From Alphaproteobacteria bacterium (lineage in GTDB: Bacteria > Pseudomonadota > Alphaproteobacteria > Micropepsales > Micropepsaceae), in the NCBI GenBank assembly GCA_025935155.1, contig JAICVV010000179.1, positions 1 to 5,123 on the forward strand: a stretch of 5,123 nt of DNA. The letters run 5' to 3'. Under the pieces are notes generated by a model that had not been told where the DNA came from, did not search any database, and saw only the letters and a list, made by a program, of their open reading frames with translations. Shown here piece by piece: positions 1-5,123 of the stretch. The first letter of the stretch is position 1. Every line of letters starts with the position of its first letter. The translations under genes were made by a program, and so were the position numbers.

Positions 1-306
1 CGGATCGGCGAACATGCCGACGGCAATGGCAATCTGGCCTTCGCGCTTCGTCGCTTCCCATAGCAGCGTGCCGCCGCAGGTGGGGCAGAAGTGATTGATG
101 ACAGCACGATCCTCGATGGGCCGCACAAAGGTTTTCGTCTCGCCGCGGGTGCGCACGTTGTCTTTCAGATACCAGGCGCCGAGGCCGAAGGGCGAACCGG
201 TGCGCCGCTGGCATTCCGTGCAGCTGCAAAGGGAAACGATCAGCGGTTCGTCATCCGCGTCCACCTGCAATTGCCCGCAGGCGCAATGCGCAGTGTGTGT
301 CTTCAT
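1..306 (-). CDS. GFA/CENP-V family zinc-binding protein, C-terminal end cut by window edge
   Basis: The visible 102 residues belong to the GFA (glutathione-dependent formaldehyde-activating enzyme-like) fold, a small cytoplasmic zinc-binding beta-sheet protein. The zinc-site cysteines are all seen: CACG at residues 8-11 (C8, C10), CSCTEC at 27-32 (C27, C29, C32), and CPTCGG at 74-79 (C74, C77). The CQRRTGSPFG stretch and the NHFCPTCGGTLLW stretch are typical of the family. The frame runs open to base 1, so the stop lies outside. The ATG overlaps the stop of the DUF3501 gene by four bases (ATGA), and AAGGA (316-320) sits 9 nt upstream, which points to coupled translation as last visible gene of the operon. 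Most GFA-domain proteins have no proven substrate. The name does not establish formaldehyde chemistry here, and the link to the redox genes is inferred from position only. Confidence 0.9.
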   Translation of the reverse strand, partial: MKTHTAHCACGQLQVDADDEPLIVSLCSCTECQRRTGSPFGLGAWYLKDNVRTRGETKTFVRPIEDRAVINHFCPTCGGTLLWEATKREGQIAIAVGMFADP

Positions 307-893
307 GATGCGAGGTCCTTCGCCAGTTCAGCGCGCACATCCGGCATGATCACAGCCATATGGCTGTAGGCGGGATGCGCAAGGCCAAGCACCGCTTCGA
401 CCGACGGCATTTTGAGTTTCTCGATCTGCTCGGGAATGAATTTGAACCGCACCCAGTGCACCGATGAGGTTTTACCATCAGGCGTAGTGCGCTCGTCATA
501 CTCGGTGGGAACGCCGGGAATGCGCTCCTGGTTGACAGCGATATACGTGGTCTCTTCGATTCCAGCAAGGCGATAGAGCTCACGGTCGCGGCGTTTGGGA
601 TCGTCGATTTCGATCATCAGGGTGGCAATCAGTTCGTCACCTTGAGGGATGAGTGGATTATAAGCCTCCAGCTCATCCGAAAGCTGCGCTTCGCCTCCCT
701 TTTCGATGTGCAACATCTCCTGCACCTGCAGCCACATCGTATCGTAGTTCTCAAAATAAAAGGTGACGAACGGCCCCACCTCGATGCGGCGGTTCTTCTT
801 CGCCGCGACGGCGTTTTTGCGGAATTGCGCGCGCTCGGCGGCGTACTTTTCGTAGGCAAGAATGTCGGCTGGAATGATTTTCCGTTTCATCAT
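303..893 (-). CDS. DUF3501 family protein (function unknown)
   Basis: This 196-residue soluble protein matches the DUF3501 family by my recognition of its conserved stretches: the ILAYEKYAAERAQFR start, the basic KKNRRIEVGP segment (32-41), FENYDTMWLQVQEML (47-61), and a C-terminal HWVRFKF strand. I see no signal peptide, membrane segment or cysteine motif. The function is unknown. DUF3501 genes are typically found beside a rubrerythrin and a CCG-type iron-sulfur protein, as here, so a partner or accessory role in that redox unit is inferred. Start choice: ATG at 893 overlaps the upstream stop by four bases (ATGA) and has AGGA (905-908) 11 nt upstream. The adjacent ATG at 890 is a near-equal alternative, one codon shorter. 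The frame stays open upstream to 1034, but that part lies inside the preceding gene and is not family-like. Confidence 0.9.
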   Translation of the reverse strand: MMKRKIIPADILAYEKYAAERAQFRKNAVAAKKNRRIEVGPFVTFYFENYDTMWLQVQEMLHIEKGGEAQLSDELEAYNPLIPQGDELIATLMIEIDDPKRRDRELYRLAGIEETTYIAVNQERIPGVPTEYDERTTPDGKTSSVHWVRFKFIPEQIEKLKMPSVEAVLGLAHPAYSHMAVIMPDVRAELAKDLAS

Positions 894-2263
894 CGATCGT
901 CGCATCCTAAAAGACCAAACGCACGGGCGAGGATCTGGATCGGATGTTCCGGCTCCTTTACCCGCGCCACTTTGCCATCCTTCGCAGCCAGCTCTCGCAC
1001 ATTTTGCACGATGTGCAGCGCGGCCAGCGGGCAATCCGAAGCAATGTGCCCGCGCGCCTGCTCAAGCGCCGCACGGAACACCGGCCGCCCCACTTTTTCG
1101 GCGATCCTGTGCGTTTTTGTCACCACCCCAAAAGTGCCGCCGTGGCCGGAGCAACGCTCGATCACATCAACGGGCGTATCGGGGATTAGCCGCAGCATTT
1201 CCGCTGCTTTCGGCCCCATGTTCTGCGCCCGCGCATGACAGGGCAGGTGCACGGTCACACCTTCGGGCAGCGGCTTCATGCCATCCGGCAAACCATCCTT
1301 CTTCGCGATGTCAACAACGTATTCATCGATATCGAAGACAGATTCGGACAATTGCTTCACGTCTTCGTTGCCGGGCACGATCAGCGGCCATTCGAACTTC
1401 AGCATCAGGCCGCAGGAGGCGGTGAGCGTGACGATGTCGTAGCCCTCGTCGATCAGCTTCACCAATTCCTTCGAGACCTTCGCGGCCTGATCGGCGACGC
1501 GGGAAATTTCCGCCTGCTCGAGGAATGGCATGCCGCAGCAGCCGGGATAGGCCGCGCGGGTTTCGACGCCCAGATGATTCAACACCGCGCGCGCCGCCAC
1601 GCCCGTGTCGGGCTTGTTGTAGTTGACGAAGCATGTGGCGTAGAGGGCCGCTTTGCGCCTCCCGAACGCGGGCGCACCCGGATTCGGCGCGATCGGGTTC
1701 TTCTTGTCGGCGCACATGAAAGTCTGTGAGGCGAACTTCGGCAAGCTGGCGTGACGGTCGATGCCGAGCGTCTTCTCCATCAAGGGACGTGTAAGTTTGT
1801 TGCCCTTCTCCGCGCCCCAGTTGATAAGCGGAGCCAAGGGCACCGCGAGCCGCCCGTTACGATCCATCTCCGCAAGCTGTCGCTGCGTGAAATCCTTGTT
1901 GCTCTCTTTCACCTCCACCGCGCGATGCCGCAGCAGCAGGTGTGGGAAGTCCACATTGAACGGATGCGGCGGCACGTACGGGCACTTCGTCATGAAGCAC
2001 ATGTCGCAGAGCGTGCAGGCTTCGACGATGCTCGGAAAATCTTCGCTTTTCAGCCCATCCACTTCGCCGGTTGGGCCGTTGTCGATCAGGTCGAACAGGC
2101 GGGGAAAGGAATCGCAAAGATTGAAGCAGCGGCGGCAGCCATGACACACGTCGAAAATGCGCCGCATTTCCGCGTCGAGCTTCTGCTCATCGTAAAAAGC
2201 ATCGCTTTGCCACGCGATCGGCTCGCGTGTCGGCGCATCGAGGCTGCCTTCCTTCTTTGTCAT
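890..2263 (-). CDS. HdrD/GlpC-like iron-sulfur oxidoreductase with two [4Fe-4S] motifs and two CCG domains
   Basis: This 457-residue cytoplasmic protein is built like heterodisulfide reductase subunit D, GlpC and related electron carriers. Two ferredoxin-type cluster motifs come first: C40-x2-C43-x2-C46-x3-C50 and C83-x2-C86-x2-C89-x4-C94-P. The first CCG (cysteine-rich) domain follows, with C211, C242-C243-G and C284. The second has C342, C371-S-G and C411. In the second domain the usual paired cysteine is C-S, so its cluster may be altered or missing. The likely role is electron transfer between a reduced donor or quinone and a partner; the adjacent rubrerythrin, which lacks its own rubredoxin, is a plausible acceptor (inference). 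The start at 2263 is supported by the N-terminal [14 protein letters not shown] stretch, which I recognise from relatives. Its ribosome site is poor: AGGAAAG lies over 10 nt away and GGAGG sits in a hairpin 14 nt upstream. The stop overlaps the DUF3501 start. Confidence 0.92.
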   Translation of the reverse strand: MTKKEGSLDAPTREPIAWQSDAFYDEQKLDAEMRRIFDVCHGCRRCFNLCDSFPRLFDLIDNGPTGEVDGLKSEDFPSIVEACTLCDMCFMTKCPYVPPHPFNVDFPHLLLRHRAVEVKESNKDFTQRQLAEMDRNGRLAVPLAPLINWGAEKGNKLTRPLMEKTLGIDRHASLPKFASQTFMCADKKNPIAPNPGAPAFGRRKAALYATCFVNYNKPDTGVAARAVLNHLGVETRAAYPGCCGMPFLEQAEISRVADQAAKVSKELVKLIDEGYDIVTLTASCGLMLKFEWPLIVPGNEDVKQLSESVFDIDEYVVDIAKKDGLPDGMKPLPEGVTVHLPCHARAQNMGPKAAEMLRLIPDTPVDVIERCSGHGGTFGVVTKTHRIAEKVGRPVFRAALEQARGHIASDCPLAALHIVQNVRELAAKDGKVARVKEPEHPIQILARAFGLLGCDDR

Positions 2264-2273
2264 GTGGCGGTCT

Positions 2274-2398
2274 CTTTCCTCCCCCGTTCACGGGGGAGGT
2301 GTCGCGCGGAGCGCGATGGAGGGGGATTGAGCACGACGCCCCCTCCGCTTCGCTCGCGTTGCTCGCTCAGCACCTCCCCCGTGAACGGGGGAGGAAAG
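2274..2398. repeat. REPIN-like pair of inverted GC-rich hairpin repeats
   Basis: Two copies of one repeat face each other in the rubrerythrin/iron-sulfur gene gap. Each has a 22-nt hairpin element (2278-2299 and 2373-2394) with stem CCTCCCCCG, a 4-nt loop and CGGGGGAGG, followed by a GTG-led variable arm ending in GGAGGGGG. The left unit spans about 2278-2325 and has an inner hairpin, TCGCGC-GGA-GCGCGA (2302-2316). The right unit spans about 2339-2394 in the opposite sense. A 13-nt spacer (2326-2338) separates them. The outer arms 2274-2301 and 2371-2398 are perfect 28-bp inverted complements, so the whole block can fold into one long stem or into two separate hairpins. There is no ORF or target-site duplication visible. 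Such elements are common between alphaproteobacterial genes (from memory). In RNA they could block exonucleases or attenuate the downstream gene. Confidence 0.85.
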
Positions 2399-2412
2399 CG
2401 AGCGCGCTGCGC

Positions 2413-2835
2413 TTACTGCCCTAGCGTATCCAGCGCACGCTGGAAGCGGCCGGCGTGGGATTTTTCCGCTTTCGCCAAGGTCTCGAACCAGTCCGCGATT
2501 TCGTCGAAGCCTTCGTCGCGCGCGGTGCGCGCCATGCCGGGATACATGTCCGTGTATTCATGCGTCTCGCCGGCGATGGCCGCCTTGAGATTTAGCGACG
2601 TGCCGCCGATAGGCTCGCCGGTGGCCGGATCGCCGACCGCCTCTAGAAACTCCAGATGGCCGTGCGCGTGACCGGTTTCGCCTTCTGCTGTCGAACGGAA
2701 GACGGCGGAAACATCGTTGTAGCCCTCCACGTCCGCCTTCTGCGCGAAATATAGATACCGGCGATTCGCCTGGCTTTCGCCCGCGAACGCATCCTTCAAA
2801 TTCTGTGCTGTCTTCGATTCTTTCAGATTGGGCAT
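2413..2835 (-). CDS. Rubrerythrin-family di-iron protein without rubredoxin domain
   Basis: This 140-residue protein is a single ferritin-like four-helix bundle. The di-iron ligands expected for rubrerythrin are seen: E20 (GESQANRRY), E53 and H56 (EGETGH), E90 and E93 (GETHEY), and E124 and H127 (EKSH). They lie close to the ligand positions of Desulfovibrio vulgaris rubrerythrin. The family reduces hydrogen peroxide in the cytoplasm. The C-terminal rubredoxin domain of classical rubrerythrin (two CxxC pairs) is absent, and the protein has no cysteine at all, so it needs an outside electron donor. The downstream iron-sulfur protein is the obvious candidate (inference). The start is firm: AAGGAGG (2842-2848) lies 6 nt before the ATG. 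It is the first gene of the minus-strand operon, behind a TTGACA -35 box and a large palindrome that may bind Irr. Confidence 0.93.
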   Translation of the reverse strand: MPNLKESKTAQNLKDAFAGESQANRRYLYFAQKADVEGYNDVSAVFRSTAEGETGHAHGHLEFLEAVGDPATGEPIGGTSLNLKAAIAGETHEYTDMYPGMARTARDEGFDEIADWFETLAKAEKSHAGRFQRALDTLGQ

Positions 2836-2841
2836 GTGGGT

Positions 2842-2848
2842 CCTCCTT
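2842..2848 (-). promoter_or_regulatory. Strong ribosome binding site of the rubrerythrin gene
   Basis: AAGGAGG on the minus strand is a full Shine-Dalgarno match, 6 nt before the ATG at 2835. It fixes that start and is much stronger than the sites of the other genes in the unit, suggesting that rubrerythrin is made in excess over its downstream partners. Confidence 0.85.
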
Positions 2849-2908
2849 TGAATCTCGCGGATTTGTTTATCCGGTCCCGAAACCCTGTTTGCCCCTTCAT
2901 CACCCGCC

Positions 2909-2914
2909 TGTCAA
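2909..2914 (-). promoter_or_regulatory. Probable -35 box (TTGACA) of the rubrerythrin operon
   Basis: TTGACA on the minus strand is a perfect sigma-70 -35 hexamer, about 75 bases before the rubrerythrin start. At 16-18 nt spacing I see only weak -10 candidates (GCAAAC, CAAACA or AAACAG, around 2885-2892), so the start of transcription (near 2879) is only a guess. The hexamer overlaps the end of the palindrome at 2913-2941, which would therefore be centred near -48, where a bound regulator could contact polymerase or block the -35 box. Confidence 0.45.
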
Positions 2915-2941
2915 TCAGTTTGGAATCATTCCAAACTGATT
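2913..2941. promoter_or_regulatory. 29-bp palindrome, putative Irr (ICE-box-like) operator
   Basis: The two 14-nt arms are perfectly complementary around a single centre base (2927). The inner 17 bases read TTTGGAA-TCA-TTCCAAA, which matches the 7-3-7 layout of the alphaproteobacterial ICE box (TTTAGAA-N3-TTCTAAA) except for one symmetric A-to-G/T-to-C change. It sits between irr and the rubrerythrin gene, next to a -35 box, and shares the GAA-N3-TTC core with the palindrome upstream of irr. Binding by Irr is inferred. It could in part serve as an end signal for irr transcripts, but no T-run follows on the minus strand. Confidence 0.65.
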
Positions 2942-2948
2942 TCATACC

Positions 2949-3374
2949 TCAGGCGCGCTTCACCCGCACCACCACATCTACGCGGTCCACCGCCATGCCC
3001 TTCGGCGGTGCGGGGACGCCGGCGACCGCAATGGCCTCGCCCTCGATGTCGATCAGACTGCCGTCATCTTCACAGTAGAAATGCTGGTGATCGCCCGTAT
3101 TGGTATCGAAATAGCTACGGCCCGCCCCCACCACCACCTCGCGTAACAGCCCTGCCTCGGTGAACTGGTGCAGCGTGTTGTAAATGGTGGCCAGCGAGAC
3201 GCCGATTCCGGCCTGTTGTGCCTCCTGATGAAGCGACTCGGCAGAAAGGTGCCGGTGTCCCGAACCGAGCAGCTCAACCAGCGCCCCGCGCTGACGCGTC
3301 GGCCGCAAGCCCGCTGCCCGGAGCCGCCGCACGGCATCTTCGCCGGAGGACTTGCGCTTTCGTGAAACAGTCAT
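2949..3374 (-). CDS. irr: Irr-type iron/heme response regulator (Fur superfamily)
   Basis: This 141-residue DNA-binding protein has the winged helix of the Fur family (about residues 13-85), with LRAAGLRPTRQR and recognition-helix region SLATIYNTLHQFTEAGLL, followed by the dimerisation domain. The wording SYFDTNTGDHQHF (87-99), and the tail VPAPPKGMAVDRVDVVVRVK, closely resemble rhizobial Irr. It lacks the CxxC zinc pair of Fur/PerR: only C101 remains, with DDG where Fur has a second cysteine. The heme-sensing region HQH (96-98) replaces the HHH common in Irr. No Cys-Pro heme regulatory motif is seen. Irr accumulates in iron shortage and is inactivated or degraded with heme; in Bradyrhizobium peroxide also promotes its loss. 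The ribosome site before 3374 is weak. It is divergent from fabA, and a putative Irr box lies 84 bases upstream, suggesting autoregulation. Confidence 0.9.
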   Translation of the reverse strand: MTVSRKRKSSGEDAVRRLRAAGLRPTRQRGALVELLGSGHRHLSAESLHQEAQQAGIGVSLATIYNTLHQFTEAGLLREVVVGAGRSYFDTNTGDHQHFYCEDDGSLIDIEGEAIAVAGVPAPPKGMAVDRVDVVVRVKRA

Positions 3375-3458
3375 AGGAACTCAACACCATTCCGGGAACA
3401 AAGAGACTGCGGCTGACGCTCCAGGCCCAACTCTGCTAGTCTCGACTCACTGGCATTC

Positions 3459-3475
3459 GTTAGAATGCTTCTAAC
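3459..3475. promoter_or_regulatory. Putative Irr (ICE) box between irr and fabA
   Basis: GTTAGAA-TGC-TTCTAAC is a perfect 7-3-7 palindrome that matches the ICE consensus at every position except the outermost pair. It lies 84 bases before irr and 67 bases before fabA, so it can serve irr autoregulation, fabA control or both. A plus-strand TAGAAT (3461-3466), five of six matches to a -10 box, lies within it, but no convincing -35 box precedes it. A second dyad, GCATTC-GTTA-GAATGC (3453-3468), overlaps the left half. The rest of the 168-base gap shows only the small palindrome GAACGTTC (3493-3500). Confidence 0.7.
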
Positions 3476-3542
3476 AAGGAAAAGTCTGTCCTGAACGTTC
3501 CAAAGTCAAGGGCGTTCACGGCTAAAGGGATGAACGATACCC

Positions 3543-4067
3543 ATGTTGGGACGGCAATCGAGTTTCGACCTGCAGGGCCTTTTGGCCTGCGCCCGTGGCG
3601 AACTGTTCGGCGAAGGCAATGCAAAGCTGCCGCTGCCGCCCATGCTGATGTTCGACCGTATCACGAAGATTTCCGAGAAAGGCGGCATTGCCGATAAGGG
3701 CCGCATTGAGGCGGAACTGGAGATCAAACCCGACCTCTGGTTTTTCAAATGCCATTTCCAGAACGATCCGGTGATGCCCGGCTGCCTGGGCGTGGACGCC
3801 ATGTGGCAGCTGATCGGCTTTTTCCTGGGCTGGCTCGGCGGGCTGGGCCGCGGACGCGCGCTCGGCGTGGGAGAAGTGAAGTTCTCCGGCATGGTGCTGC
3901 CTACCAATCGGATCGTGAATTACTACATCGACCTGAAACGCGTGATCATGCGCAGGCTGGTGGTCGGCATCGGCGACGGCATTATGCAGGTCGACGGAAA
4001 GACGATTTACGAGGCTAAGGATCTGCGGGTCGGATTGTTTACAGATCAGGCGGCCGTTGGCGCCTGA
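3543..4067 (+). CDS. fabA: 3-hydroxydecanoyl-ACP dehydratase/isomerase FabA
   Basis: FabA dehydrates 3-hydroxyacyl-ACP and, at the ten-carbon stage, isomerises trans-2- to cis-3-decenoyl-ACP, the branch point for unsaturated fatty acids. The 174-residue length matches the family (171 in E. coli). The hot-dog fold active site is intact: H71 in WFFKCHF and D85 in [12 protein letters not shown], equivalent to E. coli H70 and D84. [12 protein letters not shown] and AKDLRVGLF are also typical. The start at 3543 is forced by an in-frame TGA at 3531 with no other start between. AGGGA (3526-3530) is 12 nt upstream, a rather long spacing. It is followed 48 bases later by fabB on the same strand, the usual operon. 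The divergent irr gene and the shared upstream region raise the possibility of iron-linked control. Confidence 0.97.
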   Translation: MLGRQSSFDLQGLLACARGELFGEGNAKLPLPPMLMFDRITKISEKGGIADKGRIEAELEIKPDLWFFKCHFQNDPVMPGCLGVDAMWQLIGFFLGWLGGLGRGRALGVGEVKFSGMVLPTNRIVNYYIDLKRVIMRRLVVGIGDGIMQVDGKTIYEAKDLRVGLFTDQAAVGA

Positions 4068-4102
4068 GGCTACGCTATTTGCGCCGGCGCATGCATCGCG
4101 CC

Positions 4103-4110
4103 AAAGGAGA
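4103..4110 (+). promoter_or_regulatory. Ribosome binding site of fabB
   Basis: AAAGGAGA lies 5 nt before the ATG at 4116 and supports that start. A small stem, GGCGC (4086-4090) with GCGCC (4098-4102) and a 7-nt loop, ends directly in front of it. Confidence 0.8.
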
Positions 4111-4115
4111 AAAAC

Positions 4116-5123
4116 ATGCGACGCGTCGCCGTCACCGGCATGGGTATCGTGTCTTCGATCGGCAACAACATGCAGGAGGTGCTGGCTTCCTTGCGCGAGG
4201 CGAAGTCCGGCATCAGCTTCGGCAAGGAGGAGGCGGAATACGGCTTCCGCAGCCAAGTGCATAGCAAGCCAATTATCGACCTCGATGCGCTGATCGATCG
4301 CCGCGCCAGACGTTTCATGGGCGACACCGCCGCCTATGCCTTTCTCTCAATGCAGCAGGCGCTGCAGGAATCCGGCCTGGAAGAAAAGGACGTTGTAAAC
4401 GAGCGCACCGGCCTGGTTGTCGGCTCTGGTGGCCCTTCGGTCGATGTGATCGTGAAGGCGGCCGATATCACGCGCGAGAACCACAGCCCCAAGCGCATCG
4501 GCCCGTTCGCCGTGCCGAAAGCGATGTCATCCACCTGTTCGGCCGTACTTTCCACCTGGTTCAAGATCAAGGGTGTGAACTATTCCATCAGCTCCGCCTG
4601 CGCGACGAGCGCACACTGCATCGGCAATGCGGCGGAGATGATCCAGCACGGCAAGCAGGACGTGATGTTCGCGGGCGGGGCCGAGCAGCTGGACTGGGAA
4701 TTGTCATCGCTGTTCGATGCGATGGGCGCAATGTCATCCAAATTCAACGCGACTCCGGAACGCGCCAGCCGCGCTTTCGACAAGGATCGCGACGGGTTCG
4801 TGATCGCCGGGGGCGGCGGCATTGTCGTGCTGGAAGAGCTGGAGCACGCAAAAGCGCGGGGCGCGAAAATTTACGGCGAGCTGGTGGGCTACGGGGCAAC
4901 GAGCGACGGCCATGACATGGTGGCGCCATCCGGCGAGGGCGCGATCCGCTGCATGCGGCAGGCGATTTCCACCGTAAACGGACCCATCGATTACGTGAAC
5001 GCGCACGGCACGTCGACGCCGGTGGGCGATGTCACGGAAATCAAAGCGATGCGTGAGGTGTTTGGCGAGCGTATGCCGCCGGTGAATTCTACCAAGTCGC
5101 TCACCGGCCATTCGCTGGGCGCC
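4116..5123 (+). CDS. fabB: Beta-ketoacyl-ACP synthase I FabB, C-terminal end cut by window edge
   Basis: FabB condenses malonyl-ACP with acyl-ACP and, with FabA, elongates the cis-3-decenoyl intermediate to unsaturated fatty acids. The 336 visible residues start with [16 protein letters not shown] and run open to the window end. All thiolase-fold catalytic residues are present: C162 in [10 protein letters not shown]297 in [12 protein letters not shown]327, and H332 in GHSLGA. They match E. coli C163, H298, K328 and H333. About 70 residues are missing compared with the 406-residue E. coli enzyme. The [15 protein letters not shown] stretch and the placement after fabA favour FabB over FabF. It is probably translated from the fabA message. 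In Rhizobiales fabI often follows, but that lies outside this window. Confidence 0.96.
   Translation, partial: MRRVAVTGMGIVSSIGNNMQEVLASLREAKSGISFGKEEAEYGFRSQVHSKPIIDLDALIDRRARRFMGDTAAYAFLSMQQALQESGLEEKDVVNERTGLVVGSGGPSVDVIVKAADITRENHSPKRIGPFAVPKAMSSTCSAVLSTWFKIKGVNYSISSACATSAHCIGNAAEMIQHGKQDVMFAGGAEQLDWELSSLFDAMGAMSSKFNATPERASRAFDKDRDGFVIAGGGGIVVLEELEHAKARGAKIYGELVGYGATSDGHDMVAPSGEGAIRCMRQAISTVNGPIDYVNAHGTSTPVGDVTEIKAMREVFGERMPPVNSTKSLTGHSLGA

Noticed and set aside
303..1034. Longer N-terminus for the DUF3501 protein, starting at 1034
   Set aside because: The extra 47 residues lie inside the iron-sulfur gene, are low-complexity and not family-like; the ATGA overlap at 893 fits better.
642..1238. 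198-codon plus-strand open frame
   Set aside because: It is antisense to the DUF3501 and iron-sulfur genes and shows no recognisable domain.
2274..2398. CRISPR array or insertion sequence ends
   Set aside because: Only two copies exist, in inverted orientation, with a 13-nt spacer, no transposase and no target duplication.
1751..2671. 306-codon open frame on the plus strand across the iron-sulfur gene, the repeat and rubrerythrin
   Set aside because: It is antisense to two genes with clear family motifs, crosses the hairpin repeat, and its translation resembles no family; it is a by-product of high GC.
2913..2941. Intrinsic terminator of irr
   Set aside because: The hairpin is AT-rich in the centre and no T-run follows on the minus strand; the ICE-like core and adjoining -35 box favour an operator.
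3530..3542. fabA start at the ATG at 3530
   Set aside because: That ATG is in another frame; the fabA frame has a TGA at 3531, leaving 3543 as the start.
3522..4262. 246-codon minus-strand open frame opposite fabA and fabB
   Set aside because: The plus strand carries FabA with intact catalytic residues and the start of FabB; the minus-strand frame is a high-GC shadow.

Overview
The window looks like chromosomal DNA from an alphaproteobacterium, probably of the Rhizobiales/Rhodospirillales side; I cannot name a genus. The evidence is an Irr-type Fur-family regulator directly divergent from fabA-fabB, an arrangement typical of Alphaproteobacteria, together with ICE-box-like palindromes, fairly high GC and a GC-rich intergenic repeat of a kind common in this class. 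Coding density is high. The longest non-coding gap is 168 bases. I see no transposase, integrase, tRNA, rRNA or CRISPR array.

Left two thirds (1-2835, minus strand, read right to left): a four-gene unit. It starts with a rubrerythrin lacking the rubredoxin domain (2413-2835). Next is an HdrD/GlpC-like iron-sulfur protein with two ferredoxin-type clusters and two CCG domains (890-2263), then a DUF3501 protein (303-893), then a GFA/CENP-V-type zinc protein cut by the left edge (1-306). The last three genes are joined by two ATGA stop/start overlaps. A 149-base gap between the rubrerythrin and iron-sulfur genes carries two inverted copies of a hairpin repeat (REPIN-like).

Centre (2836-3542): irr (2949-3374, minus). 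A 29-bp near-perfect palindrome (2913-2941) lies between irr and the rubrerythrin gene, beside a TTGACA -35 box. A second palindrome (3459-3475) lies between irr and fabA. Both fit the 7-3-7 layout of the Irr (ICE) box, so Irr may control itself, the rubrerythrin unit and perhaps fabA.

Right third (3543-5123, plus strand): fabA, then fabB cut by the right edge, both with intact catalytic residues. They form the classic anaerobic-type route to unsaturated fatty acids.

Working picture (inference): an iron/heme/peroxide-responsive regulator sits between a lipid-synthesis operon and a poorly characterised redox operon in which a di-iron peroxidase-like protein may receive electrons from the iron-sulfur protein. 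The rubrerythrin/CCG-protein/DUF3501 module with its putative Irr operator is the part most worth follow-up.
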